Source of the DNA: Paenibacillus_E qinlingensis
Lineage (GTDB): Bacteria; Bacillota; Bacilli; Paenibacillales; NBRC-103111
Direction of reading: 5' to 3'
DNA: 64,000 nt
Assembly (NCBI RefSeq): GCF_028746185.1
Contig: NZ_JAQIVH010000010.1
Coordinates: 124,001 to 188,000, forward strand
Translations under genes and position numbers: made by a program
Shown: in pieces, positions 16,285-25,893 of the stretch
How positions within the stretch are numbered: the first letter of the stretch is position 1
Layout: each line of letters starts with the position of its first letter
The notes under the pieces: generated by a model
What the model was told of the DNA's origin: nothing
The model's database searches: none
What the model saw: the letters and a program-made list of their open reading frames with translations, nothing else

Positions 16285-17463
16285 CTAGTTATTCGTCATA
16301 AGCTGTACATCCAGCGGGTAGTCAGGCAGCTCGAATTCGCGTGTCGTTCCTGCTGACAGGTCGACTACCGTCATGCCATTCCAGCCGGTATCAGCATAAG
16401 TGACGCCTCCCGTCAGATAGGCATAATGCCCATCGGCACTGCTGGCGACCATTTGATGCATGCGACTTAACGGAAGAATCTTCTCTGTATAGGTATTCAC
16501 ATCAAGTACAGTCAAATTAGGCTTACCCGTCGCACTGCCTGCCGAGCCGATGCCAACGATCAGCAGTTGCTTGCCGTCGGGGGTAAGCGTAACTCCCTCT
16601 TGATGGGTGTTCCCCGTCAAGGGTTCCGTTGTGTAGCTTCCGTTCTTCGGGTCAAGTACCACAAGGCCGCGGCCTTGGTAAGGCAGAAGTAGGCGGCCAT
16701 CTGCACGGACGGCGGCGTAGTGCGGCTTCTCGAAGCCGCCTTTACCGAAAGGAGCAGCCTCTAATGTGCGACCTTTGAGGGTAAAAGGATCGACAGCCGT
16801 CACCGTGTAGCCGTCGTGGTCGATACTGTAGACTTCGCGGCCGTCGAGGCTGCTTACAACATCAAAAGGTCGAACGCCAACAGGAACTCGGCCCGTCATT
16901 GCGAGCTTTTCGGTATCCAGGATTTCAAGTTGGCTCTTACCTCCATCGAGATACACACCGACATAGACGAATTTACCGTCTGGCGACACGGCGATTCCCA
17001 TACCGCCCGAACGGTATTCACCAAAGCGTGGTTTACCCACATCAGCTTGATAAGGGATAAGAGCAAGCCGTGTACGGAGCTTCGTATCGATGACGGCAAC
17101 CCCTTCGGCTGTCGATACATAAGCGCGATGATTCGGACCCTCTGCGATGGCAAAAGGGGCCTTACCTACGACTAGTTTCTCCATCCGACCAGAAGCGGGA
17201 TCGAGGAACGACATGTAGTTACTTTTTGAATGCGTCACCATGAGGGTTGTAGTCGTACCCGATGAAGGCGAAGGGCTCGCAGTCGCAGGTAAGGAACTTG
17301 GCGTGGGCGTTTGTGTTGCAGCAGTTGGAGATGGTGTTGATGTCTTCGTGGGAGTGATGGTGCCCACTGCGCTCGGCTGTTGGCTGCTACAGCCAATCAA
17401 GACAAGAAACAGCGCAAGCGGTGTTAAACGTGCGAATAGGGAACTATTTTTCATAAACATCAT
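16285..17463 (-). CDS. YncE-like beta-propeller lipoprotein
   Basis: 392 residues from ATG 17463 (GAGGTGA 5 nt upstream). A lipobox LFLVLIGC makes this a surface lipoprotein. A Thr/Pro/Ser-rich linker (about residues 25-70) leads into about seven repeats of the YVTN/YncE type, such as GIAVSPDGKFVYVGVYLDGG and VRPFDVVSSLDGREVYSIDHDG. Such propellers bind ligands or proteins at the cell surface. No catalytic residues are evident. It is monocistronic, on the opposite strand to the terminated nitroreductase operon. Confidence 0.85.
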   Translation of the reverse strand: MMFMKNSSLFARLTPLALFLVLIGCSSQQPSAVGTITPTKTSTPSPTAATQTPTPSSLPATASPSPSSGTTTTLMVTHSKSNYMSFLDPASGRMEKLVVGKAPFAIAEGPNHRAYVSTAEGVAVIDTKLRTRLALIPYQADVGKPRFGEYRSGGMGIAVSPDGKFVYVGVYLDGGKSQLEILDTEKLAMTGRVPVGVRPFDVVSSLDGREVYSIDHDGYTVTAVDPFTLKGRTLEAAPFGKGGFEKPHYAAVRADGRLLLPYQGRGLVVLDPKNGSYTTEPLTGNTHQEGVTLTPDGKQLLIVGIGSAGSATGKPNLTVLDVNTYTEKILPLSRMHQMVASSADGHYAYLTGGVTYADTGWNGMTVVDLSAGTTREFELPDYPLDVQLMTNN

Positions 17464-17533
17464 AGGGGTCACCTCGGAAATTTAGAGTGAAATAAACTAA
17501 GGAAAGAGTACCTGTGGATAAGTTTAGCAAACA

Positions 17534-17579
17534 AAGGTAAGGAAGAGAACCTGAGTACAGGTCGTCTTCCTTATCTTTT
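17534..17579 (-). terminator. Intrinsic terminator
   Basis: AAGGTAAGGAAGA pairs with TCTTCCTTATCTT around an inner ACCTG/CAGGT stem. Located just past the SLH-protein stop. Confidence 0.7.
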
Positions 17580-17604
17580 CGTTATTCGATTGTATGATCG
17601 CTGC

Positions 17605-19086
17605 TTACTTTTTCAAATTTAAAGTGACGCCTGTTGCTGTAGCCCATGCACCCACTGGCGCAACTGTGTACGTTGTATCTGGAACCAACTGAGCATTATT
17701 GAGAAGCGTGAACGTGCCAACGGCACCTTTGCGTGTCGTCAAGCTGTATTCAGCCGTTAGAACTGTACCATCGGCAGCTGTTAGGGTTACGCGGCGTGAA
17801 ACGAAGATTTCATCTTTCGGATCTTGCGTTAGTGTAACTGCAATCGTCTTCGTATCTACTGCTGCTACAGATTGAAGCTCTAGCGGAGCGATTTCTTTGG
17901 CCGTAAAAGTAGGGTTCTTCAAAGTCGCCCAGTCTGCGGAAACGGTGTAAGTCACACCAGGTTTGAAGGTTTCTCCGTTAGGCAAAATGAACTTAGGCGC
18001 TTGGCGACCATCGGTTGCTTGCGTGAATGGCAAGTAATTAGCTGTCATTGTTGCACCGCCATCAGGGGTGATTTGAACTTGGCGATTCCGCATGGAAGAT
18101 AGGATTTGGTAAGTCGTGCCATTGTATCGGTTATTTTCGTCAACGATAAATGAACCCGGACGGCCTTTGCTGTACGCCGCGATGACATAACCATAATCCG
18201 CAACACCATCAGTTAGATGGGATTCAACTTCAAATAGATCATTGGCGACCTGAGCTGTGGAATCCAAACGGATTTTCTCTGTGTTGGCTGTGAATGTTAC
18301 AGCAGGTTGACCTTTATAAGACAGTGAGTACGTTGTGCCTGCTTTCTGTGTTGGAACTGGAACAATGTACGTGGATACAGCGCCTGTTTTTAAGCGCGGC
18401 ACGTTATTGATGGCAAGTCCATTGTCGAAAACAAAGTTTTTGGACGCTGGCTCCAGCTCTAATTCTGCCGTCGGAATCGGTGCTGAGAAGGTCACCTGTA
18501 GGGAAATACCATTCAAAACCTCCAACTTCGTCACACGAACAGGAGCTACTTTCTGAGCTTCGACGAGAAGCAAGGCAGCTTGACCGCGTGTTACTTGGCT
18601 GCTGAGTGATGCGTAGCTTGGCAACTGACGAATCGTTGCACCGTCAACTTGAAGCACCGTCGCAATGATGCTGCTCAACTGCTCGGCAGAGATCGTTTGC
18701 GCCCCGGCGAATTGTTGGCCCGACACACTAGTCATAGCGCCTAGTGCCTGTAGGGAAATAGCGTAATTATAGTACCAATCCTTGGATGTCACATCTTGAA
18801 AAGGACTAGCTGTCGCTGCATCCACTGCCGTGTTTACGTGGAAGGAGAGGGCTACCATTTTGGCAATCTCACTGCGTGTGACCGCTTGATCAGGTTTGAA
18901 CGTATTGTTCTCGTAACCGGACAGCACCTGCTGCGCAGCTAATTGCTCAATTGCAGTCTGGATTCCTGTAACATTTGCGGAATCCGTGAATGGATTTGCT
19001 GCTAAGGCATGGTAAGGAAGAATGGCGGATAGTCCGACAGTTGCTGAAATCGTAAGAGCGGCTAGAACTTTTTTATTATTTTTCAT
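17605..19086 (-). CDS. S-layer-homology (SLH) domain surface protein
   Basis: 493 residues from ATG 19086, preceded by GAGGAGTG. Signal peptide: MKNNKKVLAALTISATVGLS, cleaved near ALA-AN. Two SLH repeats follow (NPFTDSANVTGIQ to VTRSEIAKMVAL, about 30-85; SPFQDVTSKDWYYNYAISLQALGAM, about 90-150), plus a degenerate third ending near VTRGQAALLLVEAQK. The rest (about 165-493) is beta-rich with repeated Ig-like or SbsA-like strands and no catalytic signature. SLH domains anchor proteins to pyruvylated secondary cell-wall polymer, so this is a cell-surface structural or adhesive protein. Confidence 0.87.
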   Translation of the reverse strand: MKNNKKVLAALTISATVGLSAILPYHALAANPFTDSANVTGIQTAIEQLAAQQVLSGYENNTFKPDQAVTRSEIAKMVALSFHVNTAVDAATASPFQDVTSKDWYYNYAISLQALGAMTSVSGQQFAGAQTISAEQLSSIIATVLQVDGATIRQLPSYASLSSQVTRGQAALLLVEAQKVAPVRVTKLEVLNGISLQVTFSAPIPTAELELEPASKNFVFDNGLAINNVPRLKTGAVSTYIVPVPTQKAGTTYSLSYKGQPAVTFTANTEKIRLDSTAQVANDLFEVESHLTDGVADYGYVIAAYSKGRPGSFIVDENNRYNGTTYQILSSMRNRQVQITPDGGATMTANYLPFTQATDGRQAPKFILPNGETFKPGVTYTVSADWATLKNPTFTAKEIAPLELQSVAAVDTKTIAVTLTQDPKDEIFVSRRVTLTAADGTVLTAEYSLTTRKGAVGTFTLLNNAQLVPDTTYTVAPVGAWATATGVTLNLKK

Positions 19087-19293
19087 CGAGAAACACTCCT
19101 CAAGTGGATTGGATTTGTTTGTTGCGCTGTTGTCTACAGGACTAAGCTTACGCCTTCGCGCATAACAATCGCATAAAAATGAGGGGCGAGACATTACAAT
19201 TTCGTAAAAATGTGACGTTCATTTTATGTACCACAACATTTTTGCTGATGGTAAAATAGAACTAACTTAATTTCGAAGGTGGATTGAAACCCA

Positions 19294-20148
19294 TTGAAGC
19301 AGAAGATAGAGTATGACAATCTCATTCCAATTAATGCGTATTCGTGGTGTCCAAAACCGTATCCACAACCTCTTCATTTTCATTCTAGCTTGGAAATTGG
19401 CTATTGCCTGGGAGGGCGAGGGCAATTTATTTTTGAAAATAAGCTTTACGAAGTTCGCAAAGGCGATGTCTTTATTGTTAATAATACGGAGCTTCATATT
19501 GCTCAATCCGCGCAGCATGATCCAAGCCGATATATTTTTTTGAATTTTGATCCGAGCCTCTTCCTTGAAGAGGATGAAAAATTATTGCTGCCATTTGCCT
19601 ATCGGTCAGAGAGATTTGAGAATCATATTGGGGCTGGAACTTCGCTTGCGGGGCAAATCGGCGTCCTTATTCAACAGATTTATGAGGAGCTTAACGCGAA
19701 AGCGGAGGGTTATCTCACGATTTCGCGTTGCAAATTGCTAGAGTTGGGTGTTATTTTGCTTCGGCATTACAGGAGTGCCTTCAGCAATGAGCAATGGAAG
19801 CATATGTCCAATTCGCAGCGCGAGATTAAAGAAGTGATGCTTTTTGTGAAGGAACGGTATCAAGAACCCCTTCAACTTACGGATGTTGCTGAGCATCTAG
19901 GTTGGAGCACTGCGCGGACAAGCCGCCTTTTTAAGGAGCATACAGGCATCAGCTTTATCGCTTATATGACACAGCTGCGGATTAGCGAAGCTAAGAAACA
20001 GCTTGTCACGAGCCAAGCTAGTATCGCAGACATTAGCTTTTCCAGTGGGTTTCAGAGCTTGGCCTCCTTCTATCGAGCCTTTAGCTTGGATGCCGGACTA
20101 TCCCCTCAGGAATATCGTAAACAATTTGGCGTGAAGCAGTTATTTTGA
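19294..20148 (+). CDS. AraC-family transcriptional regulator
   Basis: 284 residues. An N-terminal cupin (HFHSSLEIGYCLGGRGQFIFENKLYEVRKGDVFIVNNTELH) senses a sugar-like ligand. The C-terminal double helix-turn-helix is LTDVAEHLGWSTARTSRLFKEHTG and IADISFSSGFQSLASFYRAF. The best start is TTG 19294 with AAGGTGG 11 nt upstream; no closer ATG fits. It lies 84 nt ahead of the ADP-ribosylglycohydrolase gene and probably controls it. Confidence 0.87.
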   Translation: MKQKIEYDNLIPINAYSWCPKPYPQPLHFHSSLEIGYCLGGRGQFIFENKLYEVRKGDVFIVNNTELHIAQSAQHDPSRYIFLNFDPSLFLEEDEKLLLPFAYRSERFENHIGAGTSLAGQIGVLIQQIYEELNAKAEGYLTISRCKLLELGVILLRHYRSAFSNEQWKHMSNSQREIKEVMLFVKERYQEPLQLTDVAEHLGWSTARTSRLFKEHTGISFIAYMTQLRISEAKKQLVTSQASIADISFSSGFQSLASFYRAFSLDAGLSPQEYRKQFGVKQLF

Positions 20149-20232
20149 GAAGTGTGAAAGAAATTGAGAAGATTCGTTAAAGCCAAATTCGTATAATCAG
20201 CTTAAAATCTAATCAATAAAGGTGGTTAAACA

Positions 20233-21630
20233 ATGGCTGGCTGGGAGAAATTAAAGGATATTGTGCGTTTAGAAATTGTACAAAGGGGAGAAGAGGGCTG
20301 CGATGTCAGCGGATTTCTGGACAAGTGGGCCGCGGCGGAAGATGATGATGCGAAGCTAATGGCCGTGTACCAGCAGTTGATGGCGCTTGAAATTCGTGCA
20401 GACTTCCCTTATCAGGAGCCTTCCGACTTGGCTGGCATTCGTGCGACACGGCCTGAAGGGCCTAGGCAATTACCGGCTGACAAATCCGAAGCTGCATGGC
20501 GCAATCAATTCCAGGGTGCGTGGCTCGGCCGGAGTATCGGGTGTGCATTAGGTAAACCGTTTGAGAATGGTCAATTTATGTATGGCAGTGGTGGAAGAGA
20601 CGGCTGGAAGAATATAGAGCTATGGTTCAAGGGCGCGGATGCTTGGCCAATTAGCGGATATACCCCGGGGACTTCACGAGCGTCAGTCGAGTATGATTTG
20701 AAAGTGAATGACTGGTGCCAGAAAAGCTGGAAAGAAAACATTCAGTTTATGGAAACCGACGATGATATCCGTTATACCGTGTTAGGTTTGATTCTTCTAG
20801 AGGAAAAAGGATTGAATTTCGATAGTTGGGATATTGGTAAGCTATGGCATAAATACCTTAGCTATCAGCAAGTATGTACAGCAGAAACGCAATCTTATTT
20901 GAATTTCGCCCAAGTAACCTCTCACATGCAAGGTGAAAAAACAGCGGACTGGGCACAGAAGAGTGACTGGGTACGAACATGGTTAAATCCGTATCGGGAG
21001 TGGATTGGCGCTCAAATCAGAGCCGATGGCTTTGCTTACGGTGCCGCGGGTAACCCAGAGCTTGCAGCTGAATTAGCATGGCGGGATGCCTCCTTTTCCC
21101 ATGTGAAGAACGGTATTTACGGGGAAATGTTCGTGGCTGCCATGATTGCAGCGGCGTTTAACGAAACTGATAATGAACGCATTGTGGAAATTGGACTTAG
21201 CGAAATTCCTAGCAATAGCCGATTGGCTCAAGATATTCGGCAAGCTGTGGACATTGCACGCAGTGCGGTTGATCAATTAGATTTAGTCGAGCGGATTTGG
21301 AATGCGTTCGAGCACTATCATTGTGTTCATACGAACAATAACGCAGCGTTGGTTGCTGCGTCGCTGATCTTTGCTAAGGACGATTTTGAGTTAGCTGTTA
21401 CGACATCGGTTCTAGGTGGTTGGGACACTGACTGCAACGGCGCTACCGTTGGATCGATTATGGGTGCGAAGCTAGGGGCTGACAAGCTTCCGGCCTCGTG
21501 GGTCGAGCCGCTTAACGATAAGTTATATGCCGAGGTGACAGGATTCCATCCGATCGCGATTTCGGAATGTGCGAATCGCAGTTATGAGGTATTTAAGAAG
21601 ATTTCAGCTGAGTATGCCGCTGGAAAATAG
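20233..21630 (+). CDS. ADP-ribosylglycohydrolase family protein
   Basis: 465 residues. The family's metal-binding elements are visible: ETDDDIRYTVLGL (metal-ligand acidic cluster) and GGWDTDCNGATVGSIMGAKLG, with GAWLGRSIGCALGKPFE at the start of the fold. DraG/ARH relatives remove ADP-ribose from proteins, but many Bacillota members sit with sugar genes and probably hydrolyse N-glycosidic bonds of other small molecules. The AraC regulator directly upstream supports a catabolic role. AAGGTGG precedes the ATG. Confidence 0.85.
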   Translation: MAGWEKLKDIVRLEIVQRGEEGCDVSGFLDKWAAAEDDDAKLMAVYQQLMALEIRADFPYQEPSDLAGIRATRPEGPRQLPADKSEAAWRNQFQGAWLGRSIGCALGKPFENGQFMYGSGGRDGWKNIELWFKGADAWPISGYTPGTSRASVEYDLKVNDWCQKSWKENIQFMETDDDIRYTVLGLILLEEKGLNFDSWDIGKLWHKYLSYQQVCTAETQSYLNFAQVTSHMQGEKTADWAQKSDWVRTWLNPYREWIGAQIRADGFAYGAAGNPELAAELAWRDASFSHVKNGIYGEMFVAAMIAAAFNETDNERIVEIGLSEIPSNSRLAQDIRQAVDIARSAVDQLDLVERIWNAFEHYHCVHTNNNAALVAASLIFAKDDFELAVTTSVLGGWDTDCNGATVGSIMGAKLGADKLPASWVEPLNDKLYAEVTGFHPIAISECANRSYEVFKKISAEYAAGK

Positions 21631-21642
21631 CTTTACGAATGT

Positions 21643-21671
21643 AAAGACTGGCCACGCGGCCGGTCTTTTTT
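21643..21671 (+). terminator. Intrinsic terminator
   Basis: AAAGACTGGCC pairs with GGCCGGTCTTT across ACGC, followed by a run of T. Strong terminator for the AraC/ADP-ribosylglycohydrolase unit. Confidence 0.88.
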
Positions 21672-21693
21672 GTGGTTTTCAGCGTGGTTATGG

Positions 21694-22168
21694 ACCAACA
21701 CCAACACCAAGACCCGAACCAGCACCAGCACCAGCACCAACATCAACACCAACATCAAGACCAACACCAACACCAACACCAACACTAACACCAGCACCAG
21801 CACCAGCACCAGCACCAACCCCAACACCAGCACCCGAACCAGCACCAACACCAGCACTAACACCAGCACCAGCCCCAACACCAGCACCCGAACCAGCACC
21901 AACACCAACACCAACACCAACACCAACACCAACACCAACACCAACACCAACATCGACCCCAACCCCAACCCCAACCCCAACGCCAACACCAACACCAACA
22001 CCAACACCAACACCAACACCAACACCAACACCAGCAGCAGCAGCACTAGCCCCAGCCCCAGCCCCAGCACCAACCCCAACCCCAACCCCAACCCCAACCC
22101 CAACCCCAACCCCAACCCCAACCCCAACCCCAACCCCAACCCCAACCCCAACCCCAACCCCAACCCCG
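21694..22168. repeat. C/A-rich hexanucleotide microsatellite with telomere-like CCCCAA tract
   Basis: About 475 bp of ACCAAC, ACCAGC and CCCCAA hexamers. All six frames stay open through it simply because the hexamers contain no stops (Pro-Thr, Asn-Thr, Gly-Val and so on), so the long frames are not evidence of a gene. None has a signal peptide or ribosome site, and the plus-strand Pro-Thr frame begins inside the upstream gene and crosses its terminator. From about 22074 the sequence is 16 consecutive CCCC blocks at 6-nt spacing. The minus strand is TTGGGG repeats, able to form G-quadruplexes. Confidence 0.9.
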
Positions 22169-22208
22169 GCATCGACATTAACCGACATGGCACCAAGCCA
22201 AAGGAAAT

Positions 22209-22391
22209 AACTGGATTTTATGCAGCTAATTAAAGCGAAATCCCGCCATTTTGACAATTAACTGGATTTTCTCCCGTTATTTCAGGCCAAATTCGTCAAA
22301 CGGGACACTTTGAGCCAAATTAGCTGTAGGAAATCCAGTTAATCTCTCCACAAGCTCATTTTAGCCTGAAATAGATGTAGAAAATCCAGTT
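22209..22391. repeat. Dyad-symmetric intergenic element C
   Basis: AACTGGATTT occurs at 22209 and 22260, and inverted AAATCCAGTT at 22331 and 22382. Both spacings are 51 nt and both nested pairs share the centre 22300. Flanking similarity extends each word to about 25 nt (for example TTATTTCAGGC after the second copy and GCCTGAAAT before the last). It is closely related to element B. Confidence 0.8.
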
Positions 22392-22403
22392 ATTCCGCAA
22401 ACT

Positions 22404-22481
22404 CTGACTCAGCATCCAACTTGGGACGCATAGGAAATCTCGCTGACTCAACATGCAACTTGGGACGCATAAGAAATCCAG
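22404..22481. repeat. 39-bp tandem direct repeat
   Basis: Two copies of a unit that begins CTGACTCA and contains CAACTTGGGACGCATA, 39 nt apart, differ at only a few positions. They follow element C directly in gene-free DNA. No function is apparent. Confidence 0.7.
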
Positions 22482-22550
22482 CTAACCCAGCTACTTCCGC
22501 CCCAGAGGGACGTGTAGACGTACGTTTTGCACCGCCAACGGCCCACAGCC

Positions 22551-22613
22551 TACAAAATCACAAAACCGTAAGACAAACGATCATTGTTGGTTCCATGGGA
22601 AATCCCTTATATT
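22551..22613 (+). promoter_or_regulatory. Promoter with upstream element shared with 25894
   Basis: TACAAAATCACAAAA, then AAGACA, then ATTGTTG and a -10-like TTATAT/TATATT. The -35 TTGTTG (22584) is 17 nt from TTATAT (22607). The same series of blocks in the same order and spacing precedes the amidohydrolase gene (25894-25957). The upstream blocks are probably an activator site. Confidence 0.6.
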
Positions 22614-22694
22614 AGGCTGGCACAGTGTTTTACATCCAGCATTTCACGACATACATGGGGAGTGATGTGGAAACCACGAAGGCAGCCCTATTTT

Positions 22695-22708
22695 AAAAAG
22701 CGCTTTCA
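22695..22708. promoter_or_regulatory. Candidate catabolite-responsive element (cre)
   Basis: AAAAAGCGCTTTCA matches 12 of 14 positions of the palindromic form TGAAAGCGCTTTCA. It lies in the leader of the glycoside hydrolase gene, downstream of the predicted promoter, where CcpA could act as a roadblock under glucose. Confidence 0.55.
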
Positions 22709-22754
22709 TTATGGTTTTAACGGAAGTATCAAACGAAAGTAGGAGGAATGAAAG

Positions 22755-25700
22755 ATGAGAAAAAAGATCATACCAAAGCTTGCAGGACTCATGATTACAG
22801 CCGTACTACTGCCACTTGTTGGAACTTTAGGCCATGCTCCAGCAGTTAGCGCAGCAACGATTGTGGCAGACAGTAATTGGCGGCCCCTGGATACCACGAT
22901 GGCGGTTGTCCCTGGCAGTGCCATGGATTTGTCTATTCTGAATCATACACCAGCGGGTTCTAAGGGGTCGGTGAAAATCGATGTGTACGGCGATTATTTT
23001 TTTGAGAATGAGCCTGGTACGAAAGTGAAATTCTATGGCGGGAACTTGAACGGTAGTTACGGGACAGACCCAACTAAGGATGAAATGGTCATCATGGCCG
23101 ACCGAATTGCTGCGATGGGCTACAATGTGGTGCGGTACTCGTCCATCGATCAAAACTATGACTGGGCTAAAGGGCTCATGCAGCCACTCACGTCCACAAC
23201 GGTAACGTTGAATCCAACCAAGATGGATAATTTTGATTATTTTAATGCGTTGCTAAAGGCACGCGGCATTTATATCGATCTGGATATCTTAGCATTTGCA
23301 AATTTCAAAAATGTACCTAGCATAGGTGAAAGTGTATATGGTTCAACTGCATCCAAATACTTGGCCACGCTTCTGCCGGATGGGCAAGCCATTTGGCAAT
23401 CTTTTGCCTATCAATTGTTTAATCATGTGAATCCGTATACAACAGTTGCCTTGAAGGATGAGCCTCAAATCATGGGCGTGTCCCCGATGAACGAAGTCAT
23501 TCTTTACAATGCGAATTATTCGAACCCGAATTTTAACGCCTGGGTGATGAATGACTTTAACACGTTCTTGGTTGGCAAAGGCCGTCCGACTGTTACAACG
23601 TTCCCGGATACTTTCTGGGGCGCGCCTTCGGGCATGAAGAACGATCTGGCCGAGTACTTTACAGAGAAGCAATTTGCTACTTATGGTGCCATGAAGTCCT
23701 ATCTCAAGGACACCATTGGGGTTCAAGCACCAATCGGCGGTATTAACTACATCAATGACTCCTTAGCAAATTACTGGCGGACGCAAGCAGATGTTCATGA
23801 AACACATCTGTATAATGGCCTTGTTGATGGCAGAAAAGACTCCTTCACCTACAAGCCGCTAACACATCCGCGCTACAGCATGATCTTTGATCCAGCATCC
23901 AGTGCAAATTATGTGCCGCAGTATGGTTCGTTTATTTTCAAAAATTATATTCCCGGTCTTGCGCTAGGACAGCTGTATAACAAGCCTTTTGCCTTAACCG
24001 AATTCAATCACGAGTTTCCGAACAAGGGACGGGACGATGTTGGCTTGATGACGGCTGCTGCTGGTGCGTACCAAGGTTGGGATATGCTGAACCGTTTTCA
24101 TTACGTAAGCCGTGTTAGTGAAGCCATAAATCCATCGCGACAGGGCGGAGAGACTTCATTTGACTCCCTGACGGATGCGATTGCTACGATGTCGGAATAC
24201 CAAGGTACGCTTGTGTTCCGGCAAGCTCATCTCACGCCGGCGGATACTAAATTTGTTATTGTGAGAGACAAAACGTATGTCAGTACCCATTCTTCTGCTA
24301 CGGAAAATGAATCTCCTGAGCAGAATCGCATGTACATCCCGCATCTGTTCAAGACGGTAACCGTCTATGCCGATAAGCCGGGAGAGCCTTATGCGATCTA
24401 TAAAATTACGCCGGACCTCACAGATGCGCAGATTGCAAGCGGTGATATTCCTGCAGCCAACAAGATTACGGTTACGAACAGTATGACAATGAAGCAAGTC
24501 GCAGAGACGTTCATCAACGCAATTGATGATACCGCCCTCAAAACAAGTATGCTTGCCAATTTGAATGCCAACAAGTTGGTTTCTGACACGGGAGAGCTGC
24601 TTTTTGACCTTAATTTAAATACTTACTTCATTAACACGCCTTACGTGGCAGCTGCTGCAGGAACGATGAACAACAACAGCTATGAGCTTGGCCCGATCAC
24701 CATGGAGGCGAATTTGCCGAAAGCAACCTTATCCGTAGCTTCCCTAGACGATCAGCCGCTGGATGAAAGCGACAGAATGTTGATCATTTATACGACAGAT
24801 GCCGCGGGAACGGGAGAGCGTGAAGAGACGGTTGGCAGTGTGACCTATTTCTATCGTGGAACTTTACCGACGCTGGCGAAGTACGGCACAGGGGAAGTGA
24901 AGCTGCAGACAACCAAAACACCGAGCGCATACAAAGCCTATAAACTTACAATGAATGGTGTACGATTGCAGGAAATTCCGATCAGTGTAGTTGGCGATAC
25001 AATTACGGTTCCGCTTGAAACCGACAAAGGATATGGCTTCGAGTTGGTGTATGAGCCGCTCATTGGCACCGATGTGACCGCTCCAACACCGCCAGCTAAT
25101 GTGACGGCTGTCTCTCCATTCTCAACGAAGGTGAGTGTCGCTTGGGACAGATCGACAGATAATGCTGGCGTTTCCGGGTACAAAGTGTACCGGAATGGCA
25201 CTGAAATTGCGACATTGAACGGGAATGTGAACACGTATTCAGATACGGCTGTGTCGGCACTAACTACATACAACTATGCAGTGAAAGCATTTGACCCATC
25301 TGGGAACTATTCGGCTGCGAGCAGTACGGCATCGGTGACTACTTCGGATATCATTTTTTATGAAGGTTTTGAGAATGGTACCAGCGCTTGGACGAAACAT
25401 TACGGCCTCTTCAACATCGTATCAGACGGAGGGTCGCAAGTTTATTATGCGGACAATTTAGGCTATGGAGGGTCCAAAGCCTCAGCAGGAGATACATCAT
25501 GGCAAAATTATAGCGTCGAGGCAAAAGTAAAAGCGAATAGCTGGAGCAGTATATACGGACGTATGGGGCTGATTGCCAGATTGGTTGATAGCAAAAACTT
25601 TTATTACATGTATTATGATGATCACGCCCATACGCTTACGCTTAGAAAGCTTGTCAACGACTCGGATAGCACGCTTGGCACTGTGGCGCTTACGCTAAGT

Positions 25701-25877
25701 ACGGGTGTTCAGCATCAGTTCAAGCTTGAAGTGAACGGGAATTTGTTTAAGGCCTATGTCAATGGAACGCTCAAGATCAGTGTAACTGACAGTACGTTTT
25801 CACAAGGGAAAATTGGTGTGTACACCCATATTGCGCAGGCCTACTTTGATGATATTTACGTTAGAGCAATTCCATAA
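22755..25877 (+). CDS. Large secreted glycoside hydrolase with FnIII and LamG-like domains
   Basis: 1040 residues. A signal peptide (MRKKIIPKLAGLMITAVLLP, cleaved near VSA-AT) is followed by a cellulase-like (beta/alpha)8 domain (about 60-500). NE in MGVSPMNEVILY is the likely acid/base and the Glu in PFALTEFNHEFP the likely nucleophile, as in clan GH-A enzymes. A beta-rich region (about 500-770), a fibronectin type III module (TAPTPPANVTAVSPFSTKVS to about 865) and a C-terminal LamG-like domain (GFENGTSAW to the end) follow. AGGAGG precedes the ATG. The exact GH family and polysaccharide are not clear. A cre-like site and a promoter element shared with the next operon suggest induced, glucose-repressed expression. 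Confidence 0.82.
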   Translation: MRKKIIPKLAGLMITAVLLPLVGTLGHAPAVSAATIVADSNWRPLDTTMAVVPGSAMDLSILNHTPAGSKGSVKIDVYGDYFFENEPGTKVKFYGGNLNGSYGTDPTKDEMVIMADRIAAMGYNVVRYSSIDQNYDWAKGLMQPLTSTTVTLNPTKMDNFDYFNALLKARGIYIDLDILAFANFKNVPSIGESVYGSTASKYLATLLPDGQAIWQSFAYQLFNHVNPYTTVALKDEPQIMGVSPMNEVILYNANYSNPNFNAWVMNDFNTFLVGKGRPTVTTFPDTFWGAPSGMKNDLAEYFTEKQFATYGAMKSYLKDTIGVQAPIGGINYINDSLANYWRTQADVHETHLYNGLVDGRKDSFTYKPLTHPRYSMIFDPASSANYVPQYGSFIFKNYIPGLALGQLYNKPFALTEFNHEFPNKGRDDVGLMTAAAGAYQGWDMLNRFHYVSRVSEAINPSRQGGETSFDSLTDAIATMSEYQGTLVFRQAHLTPADTKFVIVRDKTYVSTHSSATENESPEQNRMYIPHLFKTVTVYADKPGEPYAIYKITPDLTDAQIASGDIPAANKITVTNSMTMKQVAETFINAIDDTALKTSMLANLNANKLVSDTGELLFDLNLNTYFINTPYVAAAAGTMNNNSYELGPITMEANLPKATLSVASLDDQPLDESDRMLIIYTTDAAGTGEREETVGSVTYFYRGTLPTLAKYGTGEVKLQTTKTPSAYKAYKLTMNGVRLQEIPISVVGDTITVPLETDKGYGFELVYEPLIGTDVTAPTPPANVTAVSPFSTKVSVAWDRSTDNAGVSGYKVYRNGTEIATLNGNVNTYSDTAVSALTTYNYAVKAFDPSGNYSAASSTASVTTSDIIFYEGFENGTSAWTKHYGLFNIVSDGGSQVYYADNLGYGGSKASAGDTSWQNYSVEAKVKANSWSSIYGRMGLIARLVDSKNFYYMYYDDHAHTLTLRKLVNDSDSTLGTVALTLSTGVQHQFKLEVNGNLFKAYVNGTLKISVTDSTFSQGKIGVYTHIAQAYFDDIYVRAIP

Positions 25878-25893
25878 CCGATACGATACACCT

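Noticed and set aside
21569..22257. Long open frames of Pro-Thr, Asn-Thr, Gly-Val and Leu-Gly repeats on both strands
   Set aside because: They exist only because the hexamer repeat contains no stop codon in any frame. The plus-strand ones begin inside the previous gene or cross its terminator, and there is no ribosome site or signal peptide.
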